From positions 1 to 64,000 of the IMG/VR virus record IMGVR_UViG_3300022868_000014: DNA of 64,000 nt; one strand, given 5' to 3'. The notes beneath the pieces were generated by a model. It made no database searches and was not told the DNA's origin. It worked only from the letters and a program-made list of their open reading frames with translations. Numbering within the stretch: the stretch's first letter is position 1; the number at the start of each line of letters is the position of its first letter. This DNA comes from a virus. This document shows positions 21,660 to 30,128 of this stretch, one piece after another. The translations under genes were made by a program, and so were the position numbers.

Positions 21660-22853
21660 ATGAATAGATTAGAAGGTATTTTAGGATCATTCCAGAAGAT
21701 AGCAAGTGAGCTACCCCCTGTTGAGATCTCCCCGCGTATGCAGAACATCTTACAGAAGGCAGCTATCTGTCCTCAGATGATGGGATTAGGCATGGAAGAA
21801 GTTGGCGTCATAGACGAGGAAAAGATTAAAGGCGGCGCTGCTGACGGTAAAGAACCGGAAGAGATAGCCGATGAGCAGGGTTTAGAGGTAGATGAAGTAG
21901 AGGGAGCCATTGATCAAGGGCAGGCTATTGAGATGGAACACACCGATGATGCTAATATGGCCGGCGAAATAGCTACAGACCATGTTGAAGAGACCACACC
22001 TGATTACTATGATGAACTGGGTGGTATGGAAGAACAACTCAAAATGGAAAAGGAAAAAGGACTAGGTGATCCATCCCCTGAGGATAAAGAGATCATATTC
22101 CGTTTCCTACAGACACAGCAGGACCTTGATGATGCTACACTGCATAAGCTTTATATGGCTTTAGGCGTAGATCCACACGAAGGTGAAGAAGCAGTCTATT
22201 CTGCAATGAGCAACGAGTTAGGTGATGACCCAGCCGCAGCAGCAGAAGCAGCACAGAACGCCCAAGAGAAAGAAGTAGAGATCGAAGATGGGGAACTCGA
22301 ACAGGATGATGACGAAGTTGTCACTGAAGAGAACCAAGCTAAACCTGAAGAAGAACCTAAGAAGGAGTACGTTAAAATGGCTTCAGACAACAAACCAATG
22401 ATGACGGCTACAATAGCTGATATGTTTGCATTTATTACTAAACAAGCAGAAGCAGTCCCTGTAGCAGAACGAAAAGGACCAGACGATGATGATAACCAAG
22501 AAACTGAAGAAGTTCCTACACAGATTGCTAAGAACTCCCCTGATAACTCAGACGCCAAAGGAGTCTCCGCCATATCGGACGAGACTGGGGACCGTAAGGA
22601 AGACGAGGACGAAGAGGATGGTGAAAAGAACGAGAAAGTAGCAGAAGACAATACACCTCCATCCGCAGGGCCAACGTTCGCAGGTAGCCAGAAGGATAAA
22701 CTGACCGCTATTAAAGAGCTTGGTGTTAAGTTCGGTAAGGTTAAAGCACAAGGATCAGCTCCAGCATCAGCTAAGCAGATACAGCCTGAGTCCTCTACAG
22801 AGAAGATAGCGCATATTAAACAGCTGTCAGGTAAACTAGGATTAATTAAATAG
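21660..22853 (+). CDS. Acidic K-x-A-tagged protein, 397 aa
   Basis: Start MNRLEGILGSFQKIASELPP, then a short Cys-containing helix. After residue 50 the protein is extremely acidic (long runs of D/E, e.g. EEIADEQGLEVDEVEGAIDQ). Internal K-x-A motifs occur near VKMASDN, ITKQAEAV and EKVAEDN, and the C-terminus is basic (AHIKQLSGKLGLIK). An acidic body with repeated K-x-A sites and a basic end resembles a prohead core/scaffold protein that is cleaved during maturation. Confidence 0.6.
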   Translation: MNRLEGILGSFQKIASELPPVEISPRMQNILQKAAICPQMMGLGMEEVGVIDEEKIKGGAADGKEPEEIADEQGLEVDEVEGAIDQGQAIEMEHTDDANMAGEIATDHVEETTPDYYDELGGMEEQLKMEKEKGLGDPSPEDKEIIFRFLQTQQDLDDATLHKLYMALGVDPHEGEEAVYSAMSNELGDDPAAAAEAAQNAQEKEVEIEDGELEQDDDEVVTEENQAKPEEEPKKEYVKMASDNKPMMTATIADMFAFITKQAEAVPVAERKGPDDDDNQETEEVPTQIAKNSPDNSDAKGVSAISDETGDRKEDEDEEDGEKNEKVAEDNTPPSAGPTFAGSQKDKLTAIKELGVKFGKVKAQGSAPASAKQIQPESSTEKIAHIKQLSGKLGLIK

Positions 22854-22861
22854 GAGTCATT

Positions 22862-23359
22862 ATGACAAACGAATACATTTACGGCTACGAGAGTGGCTAC
22901 GAAGAAGCAAGTGTTATCCAGAAGGAAGCAGTAGAGAAAGAAGCAATAGACCTTAAGGATATACTAAGAGCGGTAGCACCTGTACCTACAATGATGGCTG
23001 ATACTGCTCTCGGAGATCTCCGTCCATACATGCCTAAGAAGTATGAACCATCTAGTTTCCATGATAAGATTCTAAAAGAGGATAGGACTTATATCAGCAA
23101 CGAGGAAGAACAGAAAAAGAATAACATACTCGAGAATCTCCCCGCAACAACCACAGCAGGTGCAGGTGTAGGTGCAGGCTTGGGCTATTTAGCAGGCGGA
23201 AAGGGTAATAAAACCCTATCTACTGCAATAGGGGCAGGAACAGGCGCATTAGCAGGGACAGCAATACCTTATCTTATTGATAGGCTCTACAAACTAAAAA
23301 ATGAGGGTGCATTCAATCTTAGATTACCCTCACAGGCTATGAGTCCACTAGGGCGTTAA
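22862..23359 (+). CDS. GYESGY-tagged glycine-zipper protein, 165 aa
   Basis: The N-terminus NEYIYGYESGYEEAS then VIQKEAVEKEA holds a variant of the tag with two K-E-A sites. Residues 95-140 form a glycine-zipper membrane segment (GAGVGAGLGYLAGGKGN...AIGAGTGALAGTAIPYL, written in part). It ends with a short basic tail. Last gene before the terminator at 23390. Likely an internal virion protein. Confidence 0.65.
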   Translation: MTNEYIYGYESGYEEASVIQKEAVEKEAIDLKDILRAVAPVPTMMADTALGDLRPYMPKKYEPSSFHDKILKEDRTYISNEEEQKKNNILENLPATTTAGAGVGAGLGYLAGGKGNKTLSTAIGAGTGALAGTAIPYLIDRLYKLKNEGAFNLRLPSQAMSPLGR

Positions 23360-23389
23360 ACTGGCATTGAATATGCTTTAAATTTAGAA

Positions 23390-23421
23390 GGCTGGTCTGG
23401 TTAACAGTCCAGTCTTTTTTT
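23390..23421 (+). terminator. Intrinsic terminator
   Basis: GGCTGG (23390-23395) pairs with CCAGTC (23409-23414), followed by seven T. It ends the first virion block. Confidence 0.8.
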
Positions 23422-23434
23422 ATGGAGAATCATT

Positions 23435-23545
23435 ATGGATATGGTAGGATGCGCACTAGGGGCAGCTGTAGTATTATTCATAATAGGTATGGTATGGTTC
23501 TGTATAAAAGAAATGTGTAAGAAAGGAGGCCCGGGCCCTAGATAG
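23435..23545 (+). CDS. Small single-span membrane protein, 36 aa
   Basis: GGAG lies eight to nine bases upstream of ATG 23435. Residues 5-24 are hydrophobic (GCALGAAVVLFIIGMVWFCI) and are followed by a basic tail (KEMCKKGGPGPR). It lies between the terminator and the converging leftward block. Function unknown. Confidence 0.55.
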   Translation: MDMVGCALGAAVVLFIIGMVWFCIKEMCKKGGPGPR

Positions 23546-23559
23546 ACCCAGGCATAAGA

Positions 23560-23838
23560 TTAGTATTCTTCATTTTCCCTAAGGCCATCCTCAAAGGCCA
23601 CACCTTCTACCATAGGGGTAAAGCTATCATCTTCCGGGCATAAAATACCGGGGAGGATATCATCTTCAATCATCTGGTTCACCAGTTCGGTTACTATAGC
23701 CAGTATTCTTTCAGTGTTATCAGGGTTGATATGAGGGGGTAGCTCTACTACCCCTAAGTTTAAATGCATCATATCAGTCTTTACGTCGAAGTCTAAACTA
23801 GGCTCCTTCCACTGAATTGCTTCCGGGTTATCACTCAT
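23560..23838 (-). CDS. Small acidic protein, 92 aa, unknown
   Basis: Last gene of the leftward block. It has a strand-turn region (LDFDVKTDMMHLNLGVVELP), then a helix (NTERILAIVTELVNQMIED) and an acidic C-terminus. The start overlaps the previous gene by 4 bp. No family recognised. Confidence 0.6.
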   Translation of the reverse strand: MSDNPEAIQWKEPSLDFDVKTDMMHLNLGVVELPPHINPDNTERILAIVTELVNQMIEDDILPGILCPEDDSFTPMVEGVAFEDGLRENEEY

Positions 23839-24164
23839 GTTAATAGAGCCTCCTTTTTTTTGCTCTTAGCTGGTTTCTTCTTAGAAGCCGTGGCCTTTAC
23901 ATAAGCCTCTTTGAGCTCTTCAGGAGCAACATCCAGTTCACCTGTCAGTATATACTTAAGGCGTTTATACTCATCAGCGGATATTGTGATAGCACCTTCT
24001 TTAGACGGATCATGGGGATCAAGGATAAATATCATAGCTGGTTTACCCTGCCATGCCTCATTGAGTTCTGAGATACGCATGATCTGGATTACGAATTCCG
24101 CCTTATCAAGCGGCTTGACTGTTACATAGTCACCGGGTTCTAGTTTGTGTTGCATTACTGTCAT
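23835..24164 (-). CDS. Small protein with basic tail, 109 aa, unknown
   Basis: AGGAG lies upstream on the minus strand. Residues 5-70 are strand-rich (PGDYVTVKPLDKAEFVIQIMRI), resembling a small barrel. The C-terminal 20 residues are lysine-rich (ASKKKPAKSKKK), typical of non-specific nucleic-acid contact. Coupled to the next gene by ATGA. Confidence 0.6.
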   Translation of the reverse strand: MTVMQHKLEPGDYVTVKPLDKAEFVIQIMRISELNEAWQGKPAMIFILDPHDPSKEGAITISADEYKRLKYILTGELDVAPEELKEAYVKATASKKKPAKSKKKEALLT

Positions 24165-24173
24165 GGTTATCTC

Positions 24174-24482
24174 CTATATACGGGTTACTTGTTCATTGAT
24201 AGTTGCGAGATTCGCTGATATGTGATCTAACGAGTCCCTGATCTTCTCCAGGTCAGAGTAGGGCTCAGACTCCGGGCCGCACTCGTCCATAGGGGTGGCC
24301 CCTAATGCACGGTCTACATGGCGGTTTGTGGTCTCTCTTACTTCCATGGACACCATGTGCAAGCTATGGGCCTGATCTACTAGAGCCGTTAGCTGGGTCT
24401 CCTCTAGTGATACTTCTGCACAACACTCCTCGGTGAGTCCCTCTTTCGCGAGGAGATCTTTACTTGGGCATATCTTCTTCAT
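24174..24482 (-). CDS. Small coiled-coil protein, 102 aa, unknown
   Basis: N-terminal cysteines (C near 5, CC near 20) precede two helices. The C-terminal one (DLEKIRDSLDHISANLATIN) shows a heptad pattern. Overlaps the DUF4406-like gene by 4 bp, indicating coupling. Confidence 0.6.
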   Translation of the reverse strand: MKKICPSKDLLAKEGLTEECCAEVSLEETQLTALVDQAHSLHMVSMEVRETTNRHVDRALGATPMDECGPESEPYSDLEKIRDSLDHISANLATINEQVTRI

Positions 24483-24892
24483 ACTGCTACCTCCAAAGGT
24501 ACGTTGATTGTTTTAGATCTAGCGGCTTTACACTTGATCATCGTCTCTGGATACACATGCAGTGGTGTTAACGAGAAACCCTCCTCCGTGTCTCTATAAG
24601 TGTACACCTCTGCGTCTAATACTTCTATGGCTACACGTACTTCAATGCGTGCGCCCTTACTTGCCTGCCAACCTGGTAATAGGATAATAGTATCCACGTT
24701 ACCATTGAGAATCATACATAGGTCCCTTTTAAGGTAATAACTCCAGGCCTGTTCACCTTCATCCATATCTGATGGGTTAATAAGCTTCCTAAGCAGACCG
24801 GACCTAACCAGTATGCCTCCTACTCTACGAAACTCCGGATGATTGTACTCTTCAATATCAGTCATCGGACCACTTAAATACCCTATATTCAT
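24479..24892 (-). CDS. DUF4406-like (nucleoside deoxyribosyltransferase-fold) protein
   Basis: The N-terminal GYLSGPMTDIEEYNHPEFRR is the hallmark of DUF4406: YLSGPMT followed by N-x-P-x-F. The second hallmark, DTIILLPGWQASKGARIEV, is at about residues 68-86. The fold is that of nucleoside 2-deoxyribosyltransferases, and phage members are thought to act in nucleotide metabolism, though the reaction is not established. An extra 40-residue C-terminus is present. SD GGAGG is upstream. Confidence 0.85.
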   Translation of the reverse strand: MNIGYLSGPMTDIEEYNHPEFRRVGGILVRSGLLRKLINPSDMDEGEQAWSYYLKRDLCMILNGNVDTIILLPGWQASKGARIEVRVAIEVLDAEVYTYRDTEEGFSLTPLHVYPETMIKCKAARSKTINVPLEVAV

Positions 24893-24901
24893 AGTCTCCT
24901 C

Positions 24902-25063
24902 CTATTGCTTTACGCCGTTAATCCAAAAATCTACTGTAAAGGAACCTGTTCCCCACTTAAACATAGTACTATCAAATGGTCCTATATAAAGACTATCTAT
25001 AATACCATCAAAATAATATGCATTAAGTATAAACAAATCCTTCTGTGCGTCTACTGTTAACAT
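24902..25063 (-). CDS. Small protein, 53 aa, unknown
   Basis: I chose ATG at 25063-25061 with GGAGAGG upstream; a longer reading would overlap the small membrane gene. The peptide is strand-like and aromatic (LFILNAYYFDGIIDSLYIGPF...FTVDFWING). It shares one base with the stop codon of the preceding gene (TAATG), so it is coupled. Confidence 0.5.
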   Translation of the reverse strand: MLTVDAQKDLFILNAYYFDGIIDSLYIGPFDSTMFKWGTGSFTVDFWINGVKQ

Positions 25064-25200
25064 TAATCCTCTCCAAATAAAGCACCAAGTATACAGAAGG
25101 GTAGTACTACCCATAAACATATAACCCCAGTGCCTATGACTATTAAACCGGCGCATAACCACATAATAGCCTCTTTTAGTAATTTTGCAAGAATGTTCAT
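25063..25200 (-). CDS. Small membrane protein, 45 aa
   Basis: A short frame starting ATG 25200-25198, overlapping the stop of the preceding gene as ATGA. Residues 12-42 are almost entirely hydrophobic (MWLCAGLIVIGTGVICLWVV...CILGALF, written in part), giving one long or two short membrane spans, and the end is acidic (GED). It is coupled on both sides (ATGA and TAATG), which argues that it is real. Function unknown. Confidence 0.55.
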   Translation of the reverse strand: MNILAKLLKEAIMWLCAGLIVIGTGVICLWVVLPFCILGALFGED

Positions 25201-25559
25201 CTTTCTAATGCCTCCGAGAAGTCTTCTAGTTTCTTTTTATTCTCCTGCATCTTCTCATAGACATTAGCACAGATCTGCATAGCAGCATCACTGGGGCTTA
25301 TGGAAGTACCTGTCTCCATCCATCTCAATACAGCATGACTTACAATGTCCTCAAGCATAATGCACTTAGCTAGGTCAGCCATCTCAACTGGTTCAGGTAG
25401 GTCAGCCATTCTAGCTACTATGTTATGGTAACTACAACCAGACTTATGCTGCTGTAGCAACCATATACCAGTACCTGTCATAACCTCATGACGGAAGCCG
25501 GCCTCCTTATAGCGACCGGTCTTCTCATCCTTTGTGTAATACATTTCAGCTTCCATCAT
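25197..25559 (-). CDS. Helical protein, 120 aa, unknown
   Basis: GGAGG lies upstream of two adjacent ATG codons. The sequence is helical: GIWLLQQHKSGCSYHNIVARM, MADLAKCIMLEDIVSHAVLRWM and a lysine-rich C-terminal helix. No zinc motif or membrane span. Part of the leftward operon downstream of the HNH gene. Confidence 0.6.
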   Translation of the reverse strand: MMEAEMYYTKDEKTGRYKEAGFRHEVMTGTGIWLLQQHKSGCSYHNIVARMADLPEPVEMADLAKCIMLEDIVSHAVLRWMETGTSISPSDAAMQICANVYEKMQENKKKLEDFSEALER

Positions 25560-25568
25560 TATCCTCCT

Positions 25569-26636
25569 TTATAATAAGCCTTGTGCTTCGAAGTCGTCAA
25601 CCGGGCCCATATCCTGCATGAATGAACTACCTATGTTATTCATATTGTTAATCATGCTCTCCATAGTATCAGCTTCCTCACGGCCTTCATGTACAATCTG
25701 TGCTGCTCCAAGGGCCATAGCATAACACATAAGAGCCTGGAAGTTCATAAAATCCTTTTCTGTACATTTTTCTCTATAACTGTTTTTGTAATCACAGTGG
25801 AACTCTATGTGGCAGTCCCGGCAGAGAGTTATACCGTTATCTACATCATATCTTTGCTCTTTAAAATACTTAGCACCGTTTTTATGATGTGCTTGCCTAT
25901 TCTTAATGCTTGAGCATACTGCACATCGTGTATCCCGCCTTATAACTGCTGCTCTCCATTTTCGATAAGAAGGTGTTCTTCTAAAGTCGTCAGAGGCAGC
26001 AGTTGATTTTTTGGTAATAGGAGCAACTAAGGCGCGCTCAAGATCCCATCCTCGTTTTAAACGATCCTTAACTAGGTGGTATGATGTATTATAATAACGA
26101 CACCATTGGGTCATTGTCCGGGTTTTACCGTTCAAGGTTTTCATATTGTTTGTACTCCTGTTGTTCGCCTGTTCTCTTTGTGTAGCCCAGTGGCAATTAG
26201 ATTTAAAATAGCCTAAGTCATTATCCCGTCTATTCAGGATAAAAGGACCCTCCTCCGGGTGATCCTTAGGACGCAAGCCCATGTCCTCAAAGAAGCCTTC
26301 AAAGGTGTCCCAATGAGGGCAGACTGTTATGTCTCTTCCTCCGTATCTTTTATAAGATTTATGCTTAGGATTCGTGCATCTTGCTTTCATATTACGCCAC
26401 GCTATATACTCATAGGTGTTATACATGCCGTGTTTTGTAAAAACAGTAGCGAGTGGGCACGAATTAGAACAGAACTCTCTGTTCCCCAAAACATTACTAG
26501 GAAGTGTAACAGTTTTACCGCAGTCACAGAGGCAGGTCCAAAGGGCTTTTCTATGCTTATTTGTACCTGCATGCCCAAGGACAGTTAATGTACCTATGCG
26601 CTCTCCCTCTCTATTCGTCATATTGTGTGCTGTCAT
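25569..26636 (-). CDS. Two-module HNH homing endonuclease, 355 aa
   Basis: Residues 1-60 hold the REGERIGTLTVLGHAG and CLCDCGKTV...CSNSCP zinc module. Residues 65-175 hold a first nuclease-like module (YIAWRNMKARCTNP; YGGRDITVCPHWDTFEGFF; RRDNDLGYFKSNCHWAT). The C-terminal part holds a classical HNH domain (YRKWRAAVIRRDTRCAVC; AHHKNG; ITLCRDCHIEFH). Free-standing phage HNH proteins cut target DNA and spread themselves. Two modules in one protein are unusual. It sits in the leftward block with a candidate promoter (TTGAAA, 17 bp, TATTGT) upstream. Confidence 0.85.
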   Translation of the reverse strand: MTAHNMTNREGERIGTLTVLGHAGTNKHRKALWTCLCDCGKTVTLPSNVLGNREFCSNSCPLATVFTKHGMYNTYEYIAWRNMKARCTNPKHKSYKRYGGRDITVCPHWDTFEGFFEDMGLRPKDHPEEGPFILNRRDNDLGYFKSNCHWATQREQANNRSTNNMKTLNGKTRTMTQWCRYYNTSYHLVKDRLKRGWDLERALVAPITKKSTAASDDFRRTPSYRKWRAAVIRRDTRCAVCSSIKNRQAHHKNGAKYFKEQRYDVDNGITLCRDCHIEFHCDYKNSYREKCTEKDFMNFQALMCYAMALGAAQIVHEGREEADTMESMINNMNNIGSSFMQDMGPVDDFEAQGLL

Positions 26637-26731
26637 ATTAAAATACCTTGTTAATTATGTACTACCCCCTACAATACTGCGTTGTGTAACCATTTTCAAG
26701 TATTGACTACTTTGCCTCCAGTCTTGTTTAC

Positions 26732-27082
26732 TCATTTGTAGACCTCCCGTTCAAGCCTCTTGACCTCTTCACGTAGATGGATAGGCTCTTTGTCTAACGC
26801 GTTAGACTTTTCCCCGTCGAAGTGCAGGGATATCTCCTCTTCATCCGCATACTCATAGGTCTTCTTAAAGATCGACTCTTTAATAGGATATAGTTCTCCT
26901 TCGACTCCCATTACTAAATACTCACCTGCTTCAGCATGCACAGCACCATTAGGCGTCATAACCTCAAAGGCCTCGTGGATAGGTGATGCAAAGATAGTTA
27001 CAGGTTTCTTGCGATAGACCCTAAAGGATACTGGTGCATCCTCCGGAATTGGGTCCTCTTCATCAAATCCAAATTTTAACAT
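26732..27082 (-). CDS. Small phage protein with GEYLVMGVEGELYPI motif, 116 aa
   Basis: AGGAGG precedes the start. Residues 20-80 contain YRKKPVTIFASPI and AGEYLVMGVEGELYPIKESIFKKTYE. This is a recurrent phage protein layout (K-P-V near the start, then G-(D/E)-Y-(L/I)-x-x-G-x-x-G-E-x-Y-P-x-x-x-x-I-F-x-x-T-Y-E) of unknown function. The C-terminal 30 residues form a charged helix. The 16-bp palindrome lies inside the coding sequence near residue 96. Confidence 0.75.
   Translation of the reverse strand: MLKFGFDEEDPIPEDAPVSFRVYRKKPVTIFASPIHEAFEVMTPNGAVHAEAGEYLVMGVEGELYPIKESIFKKTYEYADEEEISLHFDGEKSNALDKEPIHLREEVKRLEREVYK
26792..26807. promoter_or_regulatory. 16-bp palindrome GTCTAACGCGTTAGAC, copy 2
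   Basis: Identical to the copies at 17619 and 44446. Here it lies inside a coding sequence, encoding S-N-A-L-D, so the match is not explained by coding needs. Confidence 0.65.
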
Positions 27083-27091
27083 GGTTACCTC

Positions 27092-27487
27092 CTATGTTAA
27101 ATAAGCTTGTTCTTCATCGTCTGTTGTTGATGAACTATCATTGCTCCAAGACTCCTCACTCTCTTCGTGCCCTGGGCCAATATACTTCTGCATGAATGAA
27201 GCTATAAGGGCCTGTATATCCTCATTAGACCGGTATGGTCCAGCGGCCGATCCTTTAGCAGCATCATCATCCAGTTTATCAACGAGGTCATCCATACGAC
27301 TTTTAACTTCACGATTATACTCAGCACACAGAATAGACTCAAATAAGGCAAATTCTGTGGTCGGAACATCTATCCTACCTGAACGGAAGTTTACCGTAAC
27401 CTCTACAGCATCCTTCTCAATAACAGTAATTTCATCTGTGTTGATGATTACACCAAAGCCATCGGTGTTTGTTGATTTTATAAACAT
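27092..27487 (-). CDS. Small acidic protein, 131 aa, unknown
   Basis: The N-terminal half is strand-rich (GVIINTDEITVIEKDAVEVTVNF, written in part); the second half is helical and ends in a serine/acidic stretch. It shares its start with the end of the preceding gene (TAATG). No family recognised. Confidence 0.6.
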   Translation of the reverse strand: MFIKSTNTDGFGVIINTDEITVIEKDAVEVTVNFRSGRIDVPTTEFALFESILCAEYNREVKSRMDDLVDKLDDDAAKGSAAGPYRSNEDIQALIASFMQKYIGPGHEESEESWSNDSSSTTDDEEQAYLT

Positions 27488-28128
27488 TATGTAATAGCTC
27501 CTTGAAGTTTCCGTGCGAGCCCCTGCTTCCGTGCAGTAGATATTGTCGTTGCATAATTGGAGTAAGCATTTCTTATCTCCTGAGGCGTCATGGTATGTTT
27601 ATAGGTGGTACCTGTATCCGTAGTTGCAGTTGTAGCAGACGCGTCACTCAGATAATTATCTGTGACACTATTAGACGTAATAGTAGTGCTCCAAGTACTA
27701 TCACCTGTACCAGACGAGCCAATCTCATAAGGCTGTTGAGAGTACTTATAGTCACCACTAAGATCGTACTCTTCTTGTGTGTCCTTTCCCGCTTCCTCTT
27801 CCTTAAGTAGGCCACTAAACGTCTCCATCTTCTGTTCCCAATAACCATCGTAGTCCTGGCTTAAATAACTAATAAGCTCATTATAGGTGATTTCGTTGAT
27901 TTCTATATCTGCTGTGCCTTCAATGTTACTGGATAGAAAGAAGTTTCCATCCTTTTCTTTCTGCTCAATCGAAGAGACATCCTCCGGTCTAAGCGCGTGT
28001 TTCTTTCCTCCTGAATCTTCAAAGTGTATCATATCACTCCTCCTTTTAACTGTAGTGAATTCATTTTTACCGTCTAACCCAAACCAATATTTTTCTTGGT
28101 ACATGTGTGGACTTACTATTCCTATCAT
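27487..28128 (-). CDS. Unknown protein, 213 aa, first gene of the leftward block
   Basis: I chose ATG 28128, preceded by AGGAGG at the right distance; a longer reading lacks one. The N-terminus is strand-rich (VSPHMYQEKYWFGLDGKNEF), the middle has a helix, and residues 140-185 are Thr/Ser/Asp-rich (STWSTTITSNSV). The C-terminal helix is basic. Its own promoter lies in the divergent region at 28147-28174. Function unknown. Confidence 0.65.
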   Translation of the reverse strand: MIGIVSPHMYQEKYWFGLDGKNEFTTVKRRSDMIHFEDSGGKKHALRPEDVSSIEQKEKDGNFFLSSNIEGTADIEINEITYNELISYLSQDYDGYWEQKMETFSGLLKEEEAGKDTQEEYDLSGDYKYSQQPYEIGSSGTGDSTWSTTITSNSVTDNYLSDASATTATTDTGTTYKHTMTPQEIRNAYSNYATTISTARKQGLARKLQGAIT

Positions 28129-28233
28129 ATTAATTCCTCCTAACACAACATATAGTGTTTTCCTGAAAAGTCAAGCGATCTTTAACAGTTACTGCCTATT
28201 TGTACTATGCAGGCGCGTGTATTATATTAAGGA
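28129..28233. promoter_or_regulatory. Divergent promoter region
   Basis: Leftward: TTGACT and TATGTT separated by 16 bp (plus-strand 28169-28174 and 28047-like position 28147-28152), followed by AGGAGG for the gene at 28128. Rightward: TATATT at 28223-28228 lies five bases before ATG 28234, with a weak TTGTAC 17 bp upstream. The leftward call is stronger than the rightward one. Confidence 0.55.
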
Positions 28234-28869
28234 ATGAATAACATTATGAGGGACACCTCAATTGAAGACACACTACAAAGAGGACAAAACAAAATGCAAA
28301 AGACTAGTGCAGACAAAAAGACAGATATTTACCTTAAAGCGTACTACGGTGGTTACATAAGCAAAGAAGCTGGCTTTATGCAGGACATATATAAAGGATG
28401 GCAGGGTATGAAACCTCAACATAAGAAATGGATCGGCGCAGGCGTCGGTGGCATAGGAGCAGGTCTAGCCGGTGCGATAGGCGGTAAGATGATGGGTGCA
28501 AAGAATACACCTTTAATAGCCTTACTAACAGCATTGGCCGGTGGTTACGGTGGATGGCAGGCAGGTAGTGGTAAGAATGATTATATCAGCAAGTTACTGG
28601 CCTACCTAAGCGGGTCTAAACCAAAACCAGTAGCCCCATCCGGGAAAAACCCTTTAACCACACCGGGGCCTAACAATACACCTGCACCTGGGCCTATACC
28701 CAGAGATACTAGTATTCCTTTGGCAAAGCTACCTAAGGCTAAACCTGCAGACACCAGTATTCCAGCTCCTACCCCCAAAGAACTGACGGATAAGACTATT
28801 AATCAGGACAATGACGCGGCGTACACAAAGGAATACGACATAGGTAAAAAAGTTAATGGCATTGACTGA
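28234..28869 (+). CDS. Tagged glycine-zipper protein, 211 aa
   Basis: The ATG at 28234 lies five bases after TATATT and has AAGGA directly adjacent, which is too close for a ribosome site, so it may be leaderless; internal ATG 28294 is an alternative. The tag DIYLKAYYGGYISKEA is at residues 31-46. A glycine-rich membrane region follows (WIGAGVGGIGAGLAGAIGG; LIALLTALAGGYGGWQAG), then a proline/threonine-rich tail. An internal virion or ejection protein is inferred. Overlaps the next gene by 14 bp. Confidence 0.65.
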   Translation: MNNIMRDTSIEDTLQRGQNKMQKTSADKKTDIYLKAYYGGYISKEAGFMQDIYKGWQGMKPQHKKWIGAGVGGIGAGLAGAIGGKMMGAKNTPLIALLTALAGGYGGWQAGSGKNDYISKLLAYLSGSKPKPVAPSGKNPLTTPGPNNTPAPGPIPRDTSIPLAKLPKAKPADTSIPAPTPKELTDKTINQDNDAAYTKEYDIGKKVNGID

Positions 28870-30115
28870 GCAACAACTTAAGGCCCTTACTAAATTACTA
28901 GGTTATTCAGCAGGAGGCGCCGGCGTTGGTGGTCTTCTTGAATACCTTATAAGAGGGCGCGCAGGCGCAACAGGTATCCTCGGTGGAGCAGCCGCGGGTG
29001 CTGGTGGATATCTAGCCACCGATAAAGGTGCTAGAGACCAACTCGGTAAATTCTACAACTACATGACGTCCACCACTGACGATAAGCTTGCTACTATGAA
29101 GGATAAAGGTGGAGCACCTCCTACAGTACCTACTAAAGCCCCTAAAGAAGTGAGCCGCTTCGACCAGTATATGGATTACATGGTTAAAGGCATGGAAGGT
29201 AAAGGATACACACCCGAACGTATTAAGAATGAAATAGCAGATTATTATGATCAATACCAGAAGGTACCACCCTCCCTGGATCATTTAGATGCATCCATTA
29301 AAGGAACAACATTAGATTCAATGCCCGGCACAGGTGGTGGTATTTCCAATTCTTTTCTCTTAGGTGTATCAGAGGATCTAGGTTTAGGAAGAATCAACCC
29401 AGATAGTCCTGAACAGAAGCAAGACATCACGGATAAGATCATGAACTGGGGTTTCTGGGGATCATTAGGAACACAATTAGGAGCCTCTCGTATTAAAGGA
29501 GGCGCCGGCGTAAGTGGCGTAGCTAGTAAGGTAGGGGGCGTAGCCAACAAGCTTACTCTCGGGTTACTCCTAGCCGAGCAGGCTAAGAAGTTCGCATTAG
29601 CAAGATTTTCAGAGGAACATGGAGCTGCTAGAGATAAGTCTAAAGGTAGAGAACGCTCTTTCGCCATACAAGGAGGCCTCCCAGGTAATGAGGCCTATGA
29701 ACAACGCCAACTAGGCAGATCAACTTCAGCGTTGGTAAGAGGACTAGGTGCAGCAGCCGTGGGGACTAAGTCCCCTGAAACGGCTGCCTGGATATGGCCC
29801 GGAGATTATATGGCAGATGCAGCCAGAACTACTAACTATTTAGACCCTACTAGAATGGGGTATAACCTAGTAACAGGCCAAGCAGGTAAAGATACCAAAT
29901 CAAAGGCTATCGCAACCTTAGTAAGAGATGCAGGTAGTTGGTGGGGTGGCCTAGCTACCAAAGGTAAACCAAGCATGCCACGTACCTTAGATATCAACAG
30001 AGAAGGCACAGCGCCTATCTCCGATCAAGATGTCCATAACTACATGAGTAGTCTTCCAGATGACAGTCCAATTAGGGCTAGCATCAACAGACAATATAAA
30101 TTACAACAGAAGTAA
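28856..30115 (+). CDS. Glycine-zipper membrane protein, 419 aa
   Basis: The start overlaps the previous gene. The N-terminus has a glycine-zipper pair (YSAGGAGVGGLLEYLI; GATGILGGAAAGAGGYLA), with no K-x-A tag. The rest is helical with a basic stretch (RDKSKGRERSF), several hydrophobic alanine-rich segments and a C-terminal helix. Likely pairs with the preceding tagged protein as an ejection component. Function inferred from context only. Confidence 0.6.
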   Translation: MALTEQQLKALTKLLGYSAGGAGVGGLLEYLIRGRAGATGILGGAAAGAGGYLATDKGARDQLGKFYNYMTSTTDDKLATMKDKGGAPPTVPTKAPKEVSRFDQYMDYMVKGMEGKGYTPERIKNEIADYYDQYQKVPPSLDHLDASIKGTTLDSMPGTGGGISNSFLLGVSEDLGLGRINPDSPEQKQDITDKIMNWGFWGSLGTQLGASRIKGGAGVSGVASKVGGVANKLTLGLLLAEQAKKFALARFSEEHGAARDKSKGRERSFAIQGGLPGNEAYEQRQLGRSTSALVRGLGAAAVGTKSPETAAWIWPGDYMADAARTTNYLDPTRMGYNLVTGQAGKDTKSKAIATLVRDAGSWWGGLATKGKPSMPRTLDINREGTAPISDQDVHNYMSSLPDDSPIRASINRQYKLQQK

Positions 30116-30128
30116 TTAGTTTCGTCGT

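Noticed and set aside
22196-22651. Minus-strand open frame opposite the acidic protein
   Set aside because: Serine-rich product is the antisense of GAA/GAC-rich DNA; no start signal.
24902-25162. 86-residue reading of the gene ending at 24902
   Set aside because: It would overlap most of the small membrane gene at 25063-25200; ATG 25063 has a better Shine-Dalgarno.
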